Shown: positions 23,128 to 37,414, numbered from the stretch's first letter. The stretch is 64,000 bases of DNA from Vibrio kanaloae (GCF_024347535.1 NZ_AP025497.1:2480001-2544000); one strand, 5' to 3'. Made by a program: numbers and translations. Notes: generated from the letters alone by a model not told the origin.

Positions 23128-23333
23128 CTGATGTAATTTGAAGCCCAGGTGTCAACAGCACCTGAGCTTAATTCCCAGCTACCTTGCAGCATTTCCTCCA
23201 GCTCCGCGCTCTTCTTAATACCATTGTTATCTTTAGGGCTATCAACCCAACTCATTTTAGCGTAAAATTTGCGCCCCTTTGATATCACTTGGTGGTATCA
23301 ACCTGACTTGAGATCAGACTAGAGAACGAAGCA

Positions 23334-24752
23334 ATGACGACACAAAAACCATTTGTACCGGAACTATTATCACCGGCAGGAAGCCTCAAAAACATGCGTT
23401 ACGCATTCGCTTACGGCGCAGATGCTGTATACGCAGGCCAGCCACGTTACAGCCTTCGCGTTCGTAACAACGAGTTCAATCACGAAAACCTACAAATCGG
23501 TATCGATGAAGCTCATGCTCAAGGCAAAAAGTTATATGTTGTATGTAACATTCAGCCGCACAACTCTAAGTTAAAAACATTCATTCGCGACCTTAAACCA
23601 GTTGTAGATATGGGCCCTGACGCGCTTATCATGTCAGATCCTGGTCTTATCATGATGGTTCGTGAAGCATTCCCTGAAATGCCAATCCATCTTTCTGTTC
23701 AAGCAAACGCAGTAAACTGGGCGACCGTTAAGTTCTGGTCAACTCAAGGCGTTGAGCGTGTAATCCTATCTCGTGAGCTATCGCTTGAAGAGATCGAAGA
23801 GATTCGCGAACACTGCCCAGAAACAGAACTAGAGATCTTTGTTCACGGTGCACTTTGCATGGCTTACTCAGGCCGTTGTCTACTTTCTGGTTACATGAAC
23901 AAACGCGATCCAAACCAAGGTACTTGCACTAACGCTTGTCGTTGGGAATATAAAACTGAAGCAGCGAAAGAAGACGAAAACGGTCAGATCGTTGAAGCAA
24001 ACCCTACTGGTGTTGCTATTCAAGAAGTAGAAACGCAAGACATTGAAGTTCAAGATGAGCGTCCAGACAACACACTAGGTCTTGGTAAACCAACAGACGA
24101 AGTGGTTCTGCTTTCTGAATCACACAAGCCAGAAGAAAAAATGGCAGCGTTTGAAGATGAGCATGGTACTTACATCATGAACTCAAAAGACCTTCGTGCA
24201 ATCCAACACGTTGAGCGACTAACGAAGATGGGTGTTCACTCTCTTAAAATCGAAGGTCGTACTAAGTCTTTCTACTACTGTGCACGTACAGCACAGGTTT
24301 ACCGTAAAGCTATCGACGATGCTGTAGCAGGCAAACCATTTGATGAAAGCCTAATGGGTACGCTAGAGAGCCTAGCTCACCGTGGCTACACTGAGGGATT
24401 CCTACGCCGTCATACACACGACACATACCAAAACTACGAGTACGGTTACTCTATCTCTGATACTCAACAGTTTGTTGGTGAGTTCACGGGCAAGCGCCGT
24501 GGTGACCTAGCTGAAGTAGAAGTGAAGAACAAGTTCCTATTAGGCGATAGCTTAGAGATGATGACACCGAAAGGTAACGTTGTCTTCAAATTAGAAGTCA
24601 TGGAAAATCGTAAATCTGAAGCTGTAGACGATGCGAAAGGCAACGGTCACTTTGTATTTATTCCTGTACCAACAGATTTAGACCTACAGTACGGTTTGTT
24701 AATGCGCAACTTGAACAAAGGCCAAGATACGCGTAACGCATCAGGTAAATAA
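23334..24752 (+). CDS. trhP: tRNA 5-hydroxyuridine modification protein TrhP (YegQ, peptidase U32 family)
   Basis: The U32-family protein YegQ was renamed TrhP for its role in forming 5-hydroxyuridine at position 34 of tRNAs, probably with an iron-sulfur cluster. The 472-residue protein shows LLSPAGSLKNMRYAFAYGAD, VILSRELSLEEI, the cysteine-bearing U32 block ALCMAYSGRCLLSGYMN and TCTNACRWEYK, and SLKIEGRTKSFYYCA. It is about 19 residues longer than the E. coli protein, with an acidic insert around residues 205-275. A ferredoxin gene follows after 20 bp, which fits an electron-supply partner. Confidence 0.93.
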   Translation: MTTQKPFVPELLSPAGSLKNMRYAFAYGADAVYAGQPRYSLRVRNNEFNHENLQIGIDEAHAQGKKLYVVCNIQPHNSKLKTFIRDLKPVVDMGPDALIMSDPGLIMMVREAFPEMPIHLSVQANAVNWATVKFWSTQGVERVILSRELSLEEIEEIREHCPETELEIFVHGALCMAYSGRCLLSGYMNKRDPNQGTCTNACRWEYKTEAAKEDENGQIVEANPTGVAIQEVETQDIEVQDERPDNTLGLGKPTDEVVLLSESHKPEEKMAAFEDEHGTYIMNSKDLRAIQHVERLTKMGVHSLKIEGRTKSFYYCARTAQVYRKAIDDAVAGKPFDESLMGTLESLAHRGYTEGFLRRHTHDTYQNYEYGYSISDTQQFVGEFTGKRRGDLAEVEVKNKFLLGDSLEMMTPKGNVVFKLEVMENRKSEAVDDAKGNGHFVFIPVPTDLDLQYGLLMRNLNKGQDTRNASGK

Positions 24753-24772
24753 CGTTTATTTTGGAAAGATAG

Positions 24773-25027
<255 letters not shown>

Positions 25028-25032
25028 CAGAT

Positions 25033-25070
25033 AAAAGGTTCAACTGAATCATTGAGTTGAACCTTTTCTT
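25033..25070 (+). terminator. Intrinsic terminator after the ferredoxin gene
   Basis: AAAAGGTTCAACT (25033-25045) pairs with AGTTGAACCTTTT (25055-25067) around a nine-base loop; T-rich sequence follows. Bases 25071-25300 after it hold no feature I can support. Confidence 0.85.
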
Positions 25071-25300
25071 ACCCAGCACTTTTCAGAGATACTTTCCCCC
25101 TCTTTCTCATACTGATACTCAAGCTATTCTCGTCAATTTTCATCTGAGATAGAGACATCAAATAAAATACTCTCGACTCATATACGTAACAAGTTCTATT
25201 CTGTATTTATAAACTCTAAATAATCGAGTGACATTTCCCCTACATCTTAGACGAAAATACGAGTGGGTCATTAACGCTTAGATGATCGACCAAACTCAGA

Positions 25301-26137
25301 TTACTGATTTGATATTAAAGCCAAACACTGACTAGGCATCACTTTAACTTTCTTTTTTTTCTTCTTTTTCACTACTTTTTGGTGTGGCTCTGGCACAGTT
25401 TTCGGAGCCCAGCTTGCTAATTCATACCCACAACCATCACCTTTAGGAGGGCTTGCTTGAGCTATACAGTTTGAACTGCCTTCCGGGCACTTTAAACGAA
25501 CATGGAAGTGAGAATGATGCCCCCACCAAGGTCTTATTTTACCTAACCAAGATCTATCATTAACATCAGAGCTATCTTGATCACAAAGGGCCTGTTTAAT
25601 GACAGGGTGAACAAAGATACGCACCACTTTTTTATCTTTCGCTGCATAGCGAATAACTTGAAAGTGATCATCGGTCCAATTAGATTTACGCAGTTTGTAG
25701 TTAGTAAGATCCACAACACTCACAGGTTTAGGGACAGTAAGTTCATTCTCAGTAAGCCTCTTACTGGTTAACCTCAACCATATATCAATATCCAACCCAG
25801 TCTGGTGACTTGAATGACCAGATGAGAAGCGGCCCCCTCGAGGTAGTGAAATATCGCCAACTAACAAGTTGGTGTTGAGTTGCTCGCTTGTAATTATACC
25901 TAGCCTTTCAATAAACTGAATGGCTTCAGTATGGCCATAGTAGCGCTCTCGCTGAGGGCGAATAATTTGATAACCCTCCCCGTTAATCGGCAGGGCCTGT
26001 GCGCCATCGAGGCAACCATTGGCATAACTTCCTATTGATGAGGTTGAGTTTCTTGTCGGGCTTTTTTCTTTTTCCCACGGAGTTGCCGATACGGCAAGCG
26101 AATAAAAAATAAGAGCCGATGTATAAAGTAACCTCAT
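25301..26137 (-). CDS. mepA: Penicillin-insensitive murein endopeptidase MepA
   Basis: Periplasmic zinc endopeptidase (LAS/M74 family) that cuts D-Ala-mDAP cross-links in peptidoglycan. Zinc and catalytic residues appear in GRFSSGHSSHQTGLDIDIW and WWGHHSHFHVRLKCP. I choose the ATG at 26137 because MRLLYTSALIFYSLAVSA is a clean signal peptide and GGAA lies at a good distance; the longer frame to 26230 would bury it. Mature size fits E. coli MepA (274). The C-terminus has a run of lysines (VVKKKKKKKVK), which is unusual. Confidence 0.92.
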   Translation of the reverse strand: MRLLYTSALIFYSLAVSATPWEKEKSPTRNSTSSIGSYANGCLDGAQALPINGEGYQIIRPQRERYYGHTEAIQFIERLGIITSEQLNTNLLVGDISLPRGGRFSSGHSSHQTGLDIDIWLRLTSKRLTENELTVPKPVSVVDLTNYKLRKSNWTDDHFQVIRYAAKDKKVVRIFVHPVIKQALCDQDSSDVNDRSWLGKIRPWWGHHSHFHVRLKCPEGSSNCIAQASPPKGDGCGYELASWAPKTVPEPHQKVVKKKKKKKVKVMPSQCLALISNQ

Positions 26138-26314
26138 AACTATTCCAAATGAATGAATTCTACTTTTCATACTAGTCGTCATCAGAAAACATATACGTAT
26201 TGAATGTAATTTTTGGCGAAAAAAAGGCATTTTATAATGAGAAAATGGAAGGAAACGAGTTTTGAAACAATGGAAAGAAAAAAGGCTCCAGTCTTTCGAC
26301 TAGAGCCTTAAATA

Positions 26315-26403
26315 TGGCAGGGGTGGAGAAATTCGAACTCCCAACACGCGCTGTTTTGGTAAGTCGGGGAATCCGCGACTCTGATAATGACATGTTCAAC
26401 ACC
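26315..26403 (-). pseudogene. tRNA-Trp relic 1 (most distal)
   Basis: The 3' half from the T arm to CCA is almost identical to tRNA-Trp, but the anticodon loop is interrupted by about 17 foreign bases and the 5' acceptor and D arm are replaced. It cannot fold as a normal tRNA. Confidence 0.75.
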
Positions 26404-26446
26404 AAAAAGTAAAAAGGCTCCAGTCTTTCGACTAGAGCCTTAAATA

Positions 26447-26535
26447 TGGCAGGGGTGGAGAGATTCGAACTCCCAACACGCGCTGTTTTGGTAAGTCGGG
26501 GAATCCGCGGCTCTGCTAATAACATGTTCAACACC
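26447..26535 (-). pseudogene. tRNA-Trp relic 2
   Basis: Same structure as relic 1: intact T arm and CCA, interrupted anticodon loop, altered 5' half. Differs from relic 1 at only a few bases, so the copies share one ancestor. Confidence 0.75.
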
Positions 26536-26578
26536 AAAAAGTAAAAAGGCTCCAGCATTTCTGCTAGAGCTTTAAATA

Positions 26579-26668
26579 TGGCAGGAGTGGAGAGATTCGA
26601 ACTCCCAACACGCGCTGTTTTGGTAAGTCGGGGAATCTGCGGCTCTGCTAATGACATGTTTCAACACC
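26579..26668 (-). pseudogene. tRNA-Trp relic 3 (nearest to the real tRNA)
   Basis: Same layout as the others, with one acceptor-stem change (CCACTCC for CCACCCC) and one extra T near the 5' end. Followed by a hairpin with compensated stem changes. Confidence 0.75.
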
Positions 26669-26675
26669 AAAAAGT

Positions 26676-26704
26676 AAAAAGGCTCCAGTCTTTCGACTAG
26701 AGCC
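26676..26704 (-). terminator. Terminator of the rrn operon (first of four in tandem)
   Basis: On the minus strand GGCTCTAGTC-GAAA-GACTGGAGCC gives a 10-bp stem (one G-U) with a stable GAAA tetraloop and then TTTTT. It lies 8 bp after the CCA of tRNA-Trp. Three more copies follow at 132-bp steps. Confidence 0.9.
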
Positions 26705-26711
26705 TTAAATA

Positions 26712-26788
<77 letters not shown>

Positions 26789-26822
26789 ATTTCAGTTTTA
26801 AAGAGCTGAAACTCTGAATAAG

Positions 26823-26899
26823 TGGCGGAGTGGACGGGACTCGAACCCGCGACCCCCGGCGTGACAGGCCGGTATTCTAACCAACTGAACTACCACTCC
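26823..26899 (-). tRNA. tRNA-Asp (GTC)
   Basis: Acceptor GGAGTGG/CCACTCC plus GCCA, D arm, anticodon loop CTGTCAC (GTC) and T loop TTCGAGT are all clear on the minus strand. 77 nt. Lies between 5S rRNA and tRNA-Trp, a common distal pair in gammaproteobacterial rrn operons. Confidence 0.97.
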
Positions 26900-26965
26900 G
26901 CAGTGGTCAACTCACCAAGTGAGCGTCCATATCTCCAGGTCGGTCAACCTAAAGATTTAATTTAA

Positions 26966-27083
26966 AGCCTGGCGATGTCCTACTCTCACATGGGGAAGCC
27001 CCACACTACCATCGGCGCTATTGTGTTTCACTACTGAGTTCGGCATGGAATCAGGTGGGTCCACAATGCTATGGTCGCCAAGC
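26966..27083 (-). rRNA. rrf: 5S ribosomal RNA
   Basis: Minus strand begins GCTTGGCGACCATAGC and ends ATCGCCAGGC, with the conserved CCATGCCGAACTCAG and CGCCGATGGTAGTGTGGGG blocks. Ends are set by the terminal pairing and are accurate to a few bases. Confidence 0.96.
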
Positions 27084-27219
27084 AAATTCTGTTTAATTGA
27101 CGCCTCTGCGACAATTAATAATTCGGAAAGCTGTTTCTCTATTCAATAGAGCAATAAAAGTCTCTTCAAACGCATTCAAGGTCTGTCTCTTTGAGTCCAC
27201 AAAACCCCTTGGGTGTTGT

Positions 27220-30112
<2,893 letters not shown>

Positions 30113-30447
30113 ATACAACCCGAAAGGGTTTGTATTTGCTTTCACTTTAAAAAGTGAAGACAAATAAGCGTATGGCAACTAACCAAGGTTTTTGGTTGTC
30201 ATCAAGAAGGGTTAATTCTCAATGACTGTTTGCCGGACTCAATTGTGATTCAAACTAAGTTTGAATCGAATACAAGACACTTGAATGTGTTTGTTGTGTT
30301 TATCTAATGAAAGATAAACATTGAGAACTTTTAAATTTGATTGAATTACTCGTAAGTAATCAATCAGTCAGCTTTCCAAATTGTTAAAGAGCTTGATTCA
30401 ATAAATTAAACCATTTTTAAAGACTCTCTTAAGAGAATACTTAAAGA
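30113..30447 (-). other. 23S-side internal transcribed spacer
   Basis: The 335-bp spacer between tRNA-Ala and 23S contains a boxA antitermination element, the upstream half of the 23S processing stem and several short A/T-rich inverted repeats. No further tRNA or ORF was found. Confidence 0.7.
30380..30392 (-). promoter_or_regulatory. boxA antitermination site before 23S
   Basis: Minus-strand GCTCTTTAACAAT equals the rrn boxA consensus that loads NusB-NusE; a second copy precedes 16S at 32508. Confidence 0.85.
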
Positions 30448-30523
30448 TGGTGGAGCTATGCGGGATCGAACCGCAGACCTCCTGCGTGCAAGGCAGGCGC
30501 TCTCCCAGCTGAGCTATAGCCCC
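30448..30523 (-). tRNA. tRNA-Ala (TGC)
   Basis: Minus-strand GGGGCTA acceptor with TAGCTCC and ACCA, D arm GCTC/GAGC, anticodon loop CTTGCAC (TGC), T loop TTCGATC. 76 nt. Second tRNA of the 16S-23S spacer. Confidence 0.97.
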
Positions 30524-30537
30524 ATCTAGGTCGATAT

Positions 30538-30614
30538 TGGTGGGTCTGAGTGGACTTGAACCACCGACCTCCCGCTTATCAGGCGAGCGCTCTAACCAGC
30601 TGAGCTACAGACCC
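30538..30614 (-). tRNA. tRNA-Ile (GAT)
   Basis: Minus-strand GGGTCTG/CAGACCC acceptor plus ACCA, anticodon loop CTGATAA (GAT), T loop TTCAAGT. 77 nt. First tRNA of the spacer, giving the common Ile-Ala order. Confidence 0.97.
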
Positions 30615-30681
30615 AATATCGTCTCTTAACTTTTCTAAACCTAATCAATCTGTGTGGACACTCATCGTCAATATCTTCGTA

Positions 30682-32234
<1,553 letters not shown>

Positions 32235-32507
32235 AAGATTTTGTGACTCAACGAATACTGACTTCAAAACTAATATTCATTCGAAAATGAACATGTAATT
32301 CTAAAGCTATTACCATTCCAACAGAATGGTAATGAATTGACTGTGCCAAATAACCCCTCTCTATAAAGAAAGTAATTATTCGTATTGGTCACTCAGTTCA
32401 TTGAAATCATTGTGTTACCGAAGTAACTGCTATTACGCTCTTTCGAAAAAGAACCAATAACGTTTTGATATTCATCAACGAGTGCCCACACAGATTGATA
32501 GGTTTAA

Positions 32508-32520
32508 ATTGTTAAAGAGC
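32508..32520 (-). promoter_or_regulatory. boxA antitermination site in the rrn leader
   Basis: Minus-strand GCTCTTTAACAAT lies about 275 bp before the 16S start, within the leader, identical to the copy before 23S. Confidence 0.85.
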
Positions 32521-32696
32521 TTTACTTATTGAGCGTTCCTTTAAGTAAGGAGCCTCTCTAAGTGGACGGTCATTCTAGCGAATTGGATTTCAGTGTCAAA
32601 CACTTTTTTCAGCTAGTTTTTCAAAGCACCTTAAATGCTTATTACCATCTTGTTAGTCAATTAAAACCGCTTGGTTTCCCTTGGTAACGGGGGCGC

Positions 32697-32724
32697 ATTA
32701 TAGGGATAATAATCCTTTGCACAA
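32697..32724 (-). promoter_or_regulatory. rrn P1-type promoter
   Basis: On the minus strand TTGTGC (32719-32724) and TATAAT (32697-32702) are 16 bp apart, followed by a GC-rich discriminator GCGCCCCCG typical of stringently controlled rRNA promoters. Upstream is a T/A-rich stretch like an UP element. It opens a leader of about 455 bp. Confidence 0.85.
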
Positions 32725-32843
32725 GGCCAAAAACGAAAAAAAACCGCCACAGGTGACCGTTCGAACATTATTCAAGCAAATCATCCAAAATAGGTACGAT
32801 TACGGCATCGTTTCGACAATCGTACCTATTGTTAGTGGTTAAA

Positions 32844-35417
32844 TTATTGGTGCACGATAATTCTATCGTTGTTTACTAATAGCTGTACTTTCTTATCTGG
32901 GTTTATTTTGCCAGCAAGTATCGCTTTCGCTAACGGGTTCTCAACACTTTGTTGGATTGCTCGTTTCAAAGGCCTTGCACCATAAACAGGATCGAAGCCA
33001 GTTTGAGCAATAAACTTCAACGCTTTGTCTGAAACTTCAAGTTCATATCCACTGCCTTCCATACGCTTACTTAAATGTTCAAGCTGAATAGAGGCAATTG
33101 ATTGAATGTGTTCTTGAGCTAATGGATGGAATACAACACTTTCATCAACACGGTTTAAAAACTCAGGTCGGAAATGTTTCCCTACTACTTCCATCACTTC
33201 ATTTTTGATTCCTTGGTAATCCAGTGTATTGAAATTCTCCTGAATACGAGCAGAACCTAGATTAGATGTCATGATGACTACCGTGTTCCTAAAGTCCACA
33301 GTACGACCTTGACCATCGGTTAAGCGCCCATCATCAAGAACCTGTAATAGAATGTTGAAAACATCTGGGTGAGCTTTCTCTACTTCATCCAACAAAATTA
33401 CCGAGTACGGCTTACGACGTACTGCTTCTGTTAGATACCCACCCTCTTCATACCCAACATAACCCGGAGGCGCACCGACTAAACGAGCAACTGAGTGCTT
33501 CTCCATGAACTCAGACATATCGATACGTACCATGGCATCTTCACTATCAAACATGAAGTTCGCTAATGTTTTACACAGTTCTGTTTTACCTACCCCTGTA
33601 GGACCGAGAAATAAGAAAGAACCAATGGGCTTGTTCGGATCAGACAAACCCGCACGGCTACGACGAATGGCGTTCGACACCACTTCGACAGCTTCGGCTT
33701 GACCTATAACTCGCTTATGCAAAGCACTTTCCATTTTAAGAAGCTTGTCTTTCTCAGCTTCTAGCATTTTGGATACCGGGATACCCGTTTGCTTCGATAG
33801 CACTACTGCGATTTCTGCATCAGTGACCTTATTACGAAGCAATGTCATTTCTTGCATTTCAGCTTGAGTCGCTAGATCCAGTTGTTTCTCTAATTCAGGA
33901 ATACGACCATATTGAAGCTCTGACATACGATTAAGGTCACCAGCTCGCCTTGCAAAGTCCATATCCATACGAGCTTGTTCTAGCTCTGACTTAATATGTT
34001 GCGTACCCGATAGGGCCGCTTTATCCGCATTCCATACTTCTTCAAGCTCTGCGAAGTCTCGCTCTTTATCGGTCAACTCAGCTTGTAATGTACGGAGCCG
34101 CTTTTCACTAGCTTCATCGTTTTCGTTGGTTAAAGCTTGTTGTTCGATCTTCAGTTGAATGATTTTCCGCTCTAATTTATCCAATGACTCAGGTTTTGAA
34201 TCGATCTGCATGCGAATACTCGAAGCCGCTTCATCAATCAAATCAATAGCTTTATCTGGTAACTGACGATCCGAGACGTACCTATGAGATAGAGTCGCCG
34301 CAGCAACAATAGCAGGATCAGTAATCTCTACATGGTGATGAAGCTCATAACGCTCTTTTAAGCCTCTTAGGATAGCTACGGTATCCTCGACCGTTGGTTC
34401 ATCAACTAGTATTTTTTGGAATCGACGCTCTAGTGCCGGGTCTTTCTCAATATACTTGCGATATTCATCAAGCGTTGTTGCGCCGACACAATGCAGTTCA
34501 CCACGAGCTAATGCTGGTTTTAGCATATTACCGGCATCCATAGAGCCTTCGCCTTTACCCGCCCCCACCATAGTATGAATTTCGTCAATGAAGAGAATGA
34601 TATTTCCCTCTTCTTTGGATAACTCATTAAGAACCGATTTCAAGCGCTCTTCGAACTCACCACGATATTTAGCGCCGGCAACCAAAGATCCCATATCTAA
34701 TGAAAGTACCCGTCGACCTCTTAACCCTTCAGGCACCTCATTATTGATAATACGCTGCGCTAAACCTTCTACGATCGCGGTTTTACCCACACCAGGCTCA
34801 CCGATAATAACTGGATTATTTTTAGTACGACGTTGCAGAACTTGAATAGTACGGCGAATCTCATCATCTCGACCGATCACAGGATCCAGTTTGCCTTGCT
34901 CTGCTCTTTCAGTCAGATCAATGGTGAACTTCTCTAGTGCTTGGCGTCTATCTTCCGCATTTGGGTCATCAACTTTTTGACCGCCTCGAACTTGCTCGAT
35001 AGCTTGAGATAACTTTTGTTCAGTAAGACCTAGCTCTTTAAGTAAGTTACCTAAAGGGCCTTTGTCTTCAATGGCTGCAAGTAAGAAAACTTCCGAAGAG
35101 ATGTAGCTGTCTTGACGCTTTTGCGCGACCTTGTCACATAGGTTGAATAGCGTTCCCATTGAATTTGAGAGCTGAACATCCCCGCCGATACCACTTACTT
35201 TCGGCACACGATCTAACATTTCGCTCAATTTCGAACGTAACTGAACAACATCAACATTCAACATAGTTAAAAGTGGACGAATCGCACTACTATCTTGATT
35301 TAGCAATGACACCATTAGGTGTACGGGTTCTATATATTGATGATCACGACCTAATGCGAGTGACTGAGCATCAGATATCGCAATTTGAAATTTACTAGTG
35401 AATCGATCGAGACGCAT
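32844..35417 (-). CDS. clpB: ATP-dependent chaperone ClpB
   Basis: Hexameric cytoplasmic AAA+ disaggregase that works with DnaK to rescue aggregated proteins. The 857-residue protein has the N domain (1-145), first ATPase with Walker A GEPGVGKT and Walker [10 protein letters not shown], the coiled-coil M domain (about 405-525), and second ATPase with [19 protein letters not shown] and the arginine-finger region. Length is the same as E. coli ClpB (857). A sigma-32-like promoter lies upstream. Gene order rrn-clpB-pgeF-rluD matches E. coli. Confidence 0.98.
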   Translation of the reverse strand: MRLDRFTSKFQIAISDAQSLALGRDHQYIEPVHLMVSLLNQDSSAIRPLLTMLNVDVVQLRSKLSEMLDRVPKVSGIGGDVQLSNSMGTLFNLCDKVAQKRQDSYISSEVFLLAAIEDKGPLGNLLKELGLTEQKLSQAIEQVRGGQKVDDPNAEDRRQALEKFTIDLTERAEQGKLDPVIGRDDEIRRTIQVLQRRTKNNPVIIGEPGVGKTAIVEGLAQRIINNEVPEGLRGRRVLSLDMGSLVAGAKYRGEFEERLKSVLNELSKEEGNIILFIDEIHTMVGAGKGEGSMDAGNMLKPALARGELHCVGATTLDEYRKYIEKDPALERRFQKILVDEPTVEDTVAILRGLKERYELHHHVEITDPAIVAAATLSHRYVSDRQLPDKAIDLIDEAASSIRMQIDSKPESLDKLERKIIQLKIEQQALTNENDEASEKRLRTLQAELTDKERDFAELEEVWNADKAALSGTQHIKSELEQARMDMDFARRAGDLNRMSELQYGRIPELEKQLDLATQAEMQEMTLLRNKVTDAEIAVVLSKQTGIPVSKMLEAEKDKLLKMESALHKRVIGQAEAVEVVSNAIRRSRAGLSDPNKPIGSFLFLGPTGVGKTELCKTLANFMFDSEDAMVRIDMSEFMEKHSVARLVGAPPGYVGYEEGGYLTEAVRRKPYSVILLDEVEKAHPDVFNILLQVLDDGRLTDGQGRTVDFRNTVVIMTSNLGSARIQENFNTLDYQGIKNEVMEVVGKHFRPEFLNRVDESVVFHPLAQEHIQSIASIQLEHLSKRMEGSGYELEVSDKALKFIAQTGFDPVYGARPLKRAIQQSVENPLAKAILAGKINPDKKVQLLVNNDRIIVHQ

Positions 35418-35457
35418 ATCAACCTTCTTACTCTTAGAGATATTGATCTTATGACTA

Positions 35458-35488
35458 AAAGATGGATACGAGAGCGTGGGTTTTCAAG
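35458..35488 (-). promoter_or_regulatory. Sigma-32 (heat-shock) promoter for clpB
   Basis: On the minus strand a perfect -35 CTTGAAA (35482-35488) is followed after about 14 bp by ATCCATCTT, matching the RpoH -10 CCCCATNT in its core. The start codon is 41 bp further on. Confidence 0.75.
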
Positions 35489-35559
35489 GGGTAAGAATGA
35501 AGAATAGAGCTTATATGAAAATATAAATGAGCAGGATGGCCATTTGCGGTCGCTAGAGG

Positions 35560-36300
35560 TTACTCTAACCAAATAAAAGTAGCCTGACGCCCAGTAACAC
35601 CATCTCGACGATAAGAATAGAAAGTATCTGAATCAGCGTATGTACACAGATTCGAACCTGTCACTGAAGTCACGCCAGCTTTATGCAATCGTTGAGTCGC
35701 GAGTTGAGACATGTTTGCTAACCACTTGCCAGGTTCAGATTTGGCTTTAAATGCTAATTTCGCTTGAGGATCAAAACTAACAAAAGCGTCCAATACATCA
35801 TAACCTACCTCAAACACATCCTCACCAATAGCAGGACCAAGCCAAGCGATAACCTGGTTAGCTTCATCAATATTTGAGAACTTTGCGACTGCATTTTCAA
35901 GAATACCACCAGCAAGACCACGCCAACCTGCATGAACCGCCGCAACTTGTGTACCGTTAGTATTAGTGAGGATAACCGGTAAACAATCTGCCGTCATCGC
36001 AGAGCATACGACACCTTTTGCAGTGGTAAATGCACCATCAGCATCAATAATATCTGTCGTCGGTTCTAAAACCGTAACGACATCTGTTGAGTGAGTTTGA
36101 TTTAACCATATCGGTGAAGCAGGCATGTTCGCTTGTTGCTTGAGCCATGCTCTATTATTTTCAACAAATGAAGCATCATCCCCAACATGTGTACCTAAGT
36201 TTAAACCTTGGTACGCATCGCTAGAAAAACCACCAACACGCGTCGAAGCAAACGCTTTGACGTTTTGGGGGGCATTCCAATTAGGGATGATCATCGACAT
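35560..36300 (-). CDS. pgeF: Peptidoglycan editing factor PgeF (YfiH, laccase-domain)
   Basis: Cytoplasmic zinc enzyme formerly called polyphenol oxidase; it corrects UDP-MurNAc carrying L-Ser in place of L-Ala. The 246-residue protein shows the metal-binding residues in LNQTHSTDV, SAMTADCLPVILT and AAVHAGWRGLAGG, and LGPAIGEDVFEVG. It starts 2 bp after the rluD stop codon, so the two are co-transcribed; MSMII and MII starts are both possible. Confidence 0.94.
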   Translation of the reverse strand: MSMIIPNWNAPQNVKAFASTRVGGFSSDAYQGLNLGTHVGDDASFVENNRAWLKQQANMPASPIWLNQTHSTDVVTVLEPTTDIIDADGAFTTAKGVVCSAMTADCLPVILTNTNGTQVAAVHAGWRGLAGGILENAVAKFSNIDEANQVIAWLGPAIGEDVFEVGYDVLDAFVSFDPQAKLAFKAKSEPGKWLANMSQLATQRLHKAGVTSVTGSNLCTYADSDTFYSYRRDGVTGRQATFIWLE

Positions 36301-36302
36301 GA

Positions 36303-37277
36303 TTAAATGTCGTCTTCTAAGTTTTCGCGAGCATCAACACGTAACGCTTCAGCCATCACGACCATGTCATTTGGCACAGGAGCGTGAAATTCAACTTCTT
36401 CACCTGTAATAGGGTGAACAAATTTAAGCATAACTGCGTGTAGTGCTTGGCGATCAAAAGAACGAATCATCGTCGTTAGTTCTTCAGATGCACCTTTTGG
36501 AATACGAGCACGGCCACCGTATGCAACATCACCTAGCAGCGGGTGCTGAAGGTATGACATATGAACACGGATTTGGTGAGTACGACCCGTTTCTAGGCGT
36601 AAGCGAATACGAGTATGCTCACGGAAGTGTTCTGCAACACGATAGTGAGTTACCGCTGGCTTTCCTAATTCGTTCACGTCCATTAATGTACGCTTAGTTG
36701 CATGACGGCTAATGCCCTTCTCTACAACACCACCAGCGGTCATTTTACCAATTGCAATTGCTTCATATTCACGAGTGATACGACGCTTAGCAAGAGCACG
36801 CACTAAACGAGTTTGAGCTGGAACCGTTTTAGCCACAACCATAAGGCCAGTGGTGTCTTTATCAAGACGGTGCACAATACCCGCACGAGGTACTTCTGCG
36901 ATCTGAGGATAATGGAAAAGCAATGCGTTTAGTATGGTTCCATCCGGTGTGCCTGCTCCTGGGTGTACAACCAGATCGCGAGGTTTATTGATCACCAATA
37001 AGTCATCATCTTCATAGACAATGTCTAAAGGAATATCTTGTGCTTCCCAGCGCTCTTCATCTGCAAGTTCAGCTTGCAAGATGATCTCCTCACCACCTAA
37101 AACCTTAACACGTGGCTTAGTGATAACTTCACCATCCACTTGGATTTTGCCATCAAGAAGCCACTCTTTAATACGAGAGCGAGAAAAATCGGTAAATAGT
37201 TCAGCGACAGCTTGGTCTAAACGTTGACCTAACTGGCTGCTTTTTACTGTGTCTGTTAATGTGATCTGCTGAGCCAT
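36303..37277 (-). CDS. rluD: 23S rRNA pseudouridine synthase RluD
   Basis: Makes pseudouridines 1911, 1915 and 1917 in helix 69 of 23S rRNA. The 324-residue protein has an N-terminal S4 RNA-binding domain (SQLGQRLDQAVAELFTDFSR) and the catalytic aspartate in GIVHRLDKDTTGLMVV, then LETGRTHQIRVHM. First gene of the rluD-pgeF pair, divergent from bamD as in E. coli. Confidence 0.97.
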   Translation of the reverse strand: MAQQITLTDTVKSSQLGQRLDQAVAELFTDFSRSRIKEWLLDGKIQVDGEVITKPRVKVLGGEEIILQAELADEERWEAQDIPLDIVYEDDDLLVINKPRDLVVHPGAGTPDGTILNALLFHYPQIAEVPRAGIVHRLDKDTTGLMVVAKTVPAQTRLVRALAKRRITREYEAIAIGKMTAGGVVEKGISRHATKRTLMDVNELGKPAVTHYRVAEHFREHTRIRLRLETGRTHQIRVHMSYLQHPLLGDVAYGGRARIPKGASEELTTMIRSFDRQALHAVMLKFVHPITGEEVEFHAPVPNDMVVMAEALRVDARENLEDDI

Positions 37278-37414
37278 ATCGAACTTTTTTAAAAACCGTG
37301 AGACTAATACCCATTAGTATGGATAAAATAGAATAATTGCATCATTGTATCTGTTACTGGTTAGAAAGTAACGGAAGCTTACGAAATATTTAATTCAAGG
37401 AATCGACGCCTGAC

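Larger units (their letters stand above)
26276..26711 (-). repeat. Tandem array of three tRNA-Trp relics, each with a terminator hairpin
   Basis: Three imperfect tandem units with a 132-133 bp period lie directly downstream of the real tRNA-Trp. Each unit holds, in minus-strand order, a terminator hairpin and a degenerate tRNA-Trp. Hairpins are at 26681-26704, 26548-26571, 26416-26439 and 26284-26307, all GGCTC...GAGCC stems of 10 bp with a GAAA loop (read on the minus strand) and a T run. The hairpin at 26548 has three stem bases changed on both arms so pairing is kept. Probably made by repeated unequal exchange between rrn ends. Confidence 0.85.

Noticed and set aside
23140..23175. Terminator after rdgC
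   Set aside because: The CAGGTG/CACCTG stem is short and has no T run, so it was not listed as a terminator.
26232..26657. 141-residue ORF with three near-identical internal repeats on the minus strand
   Set aside because: The repeats are the translated tRNA-Trp relic/terminator array; no ribosome site and the frame exists only because the units are multiples of three bases (132).
26276..26711. CRISPR-like spaced repeats
   Set aside because: Units are contiguous 132-bp tandem copies of tRNA and terminator sequence without unique spacers.
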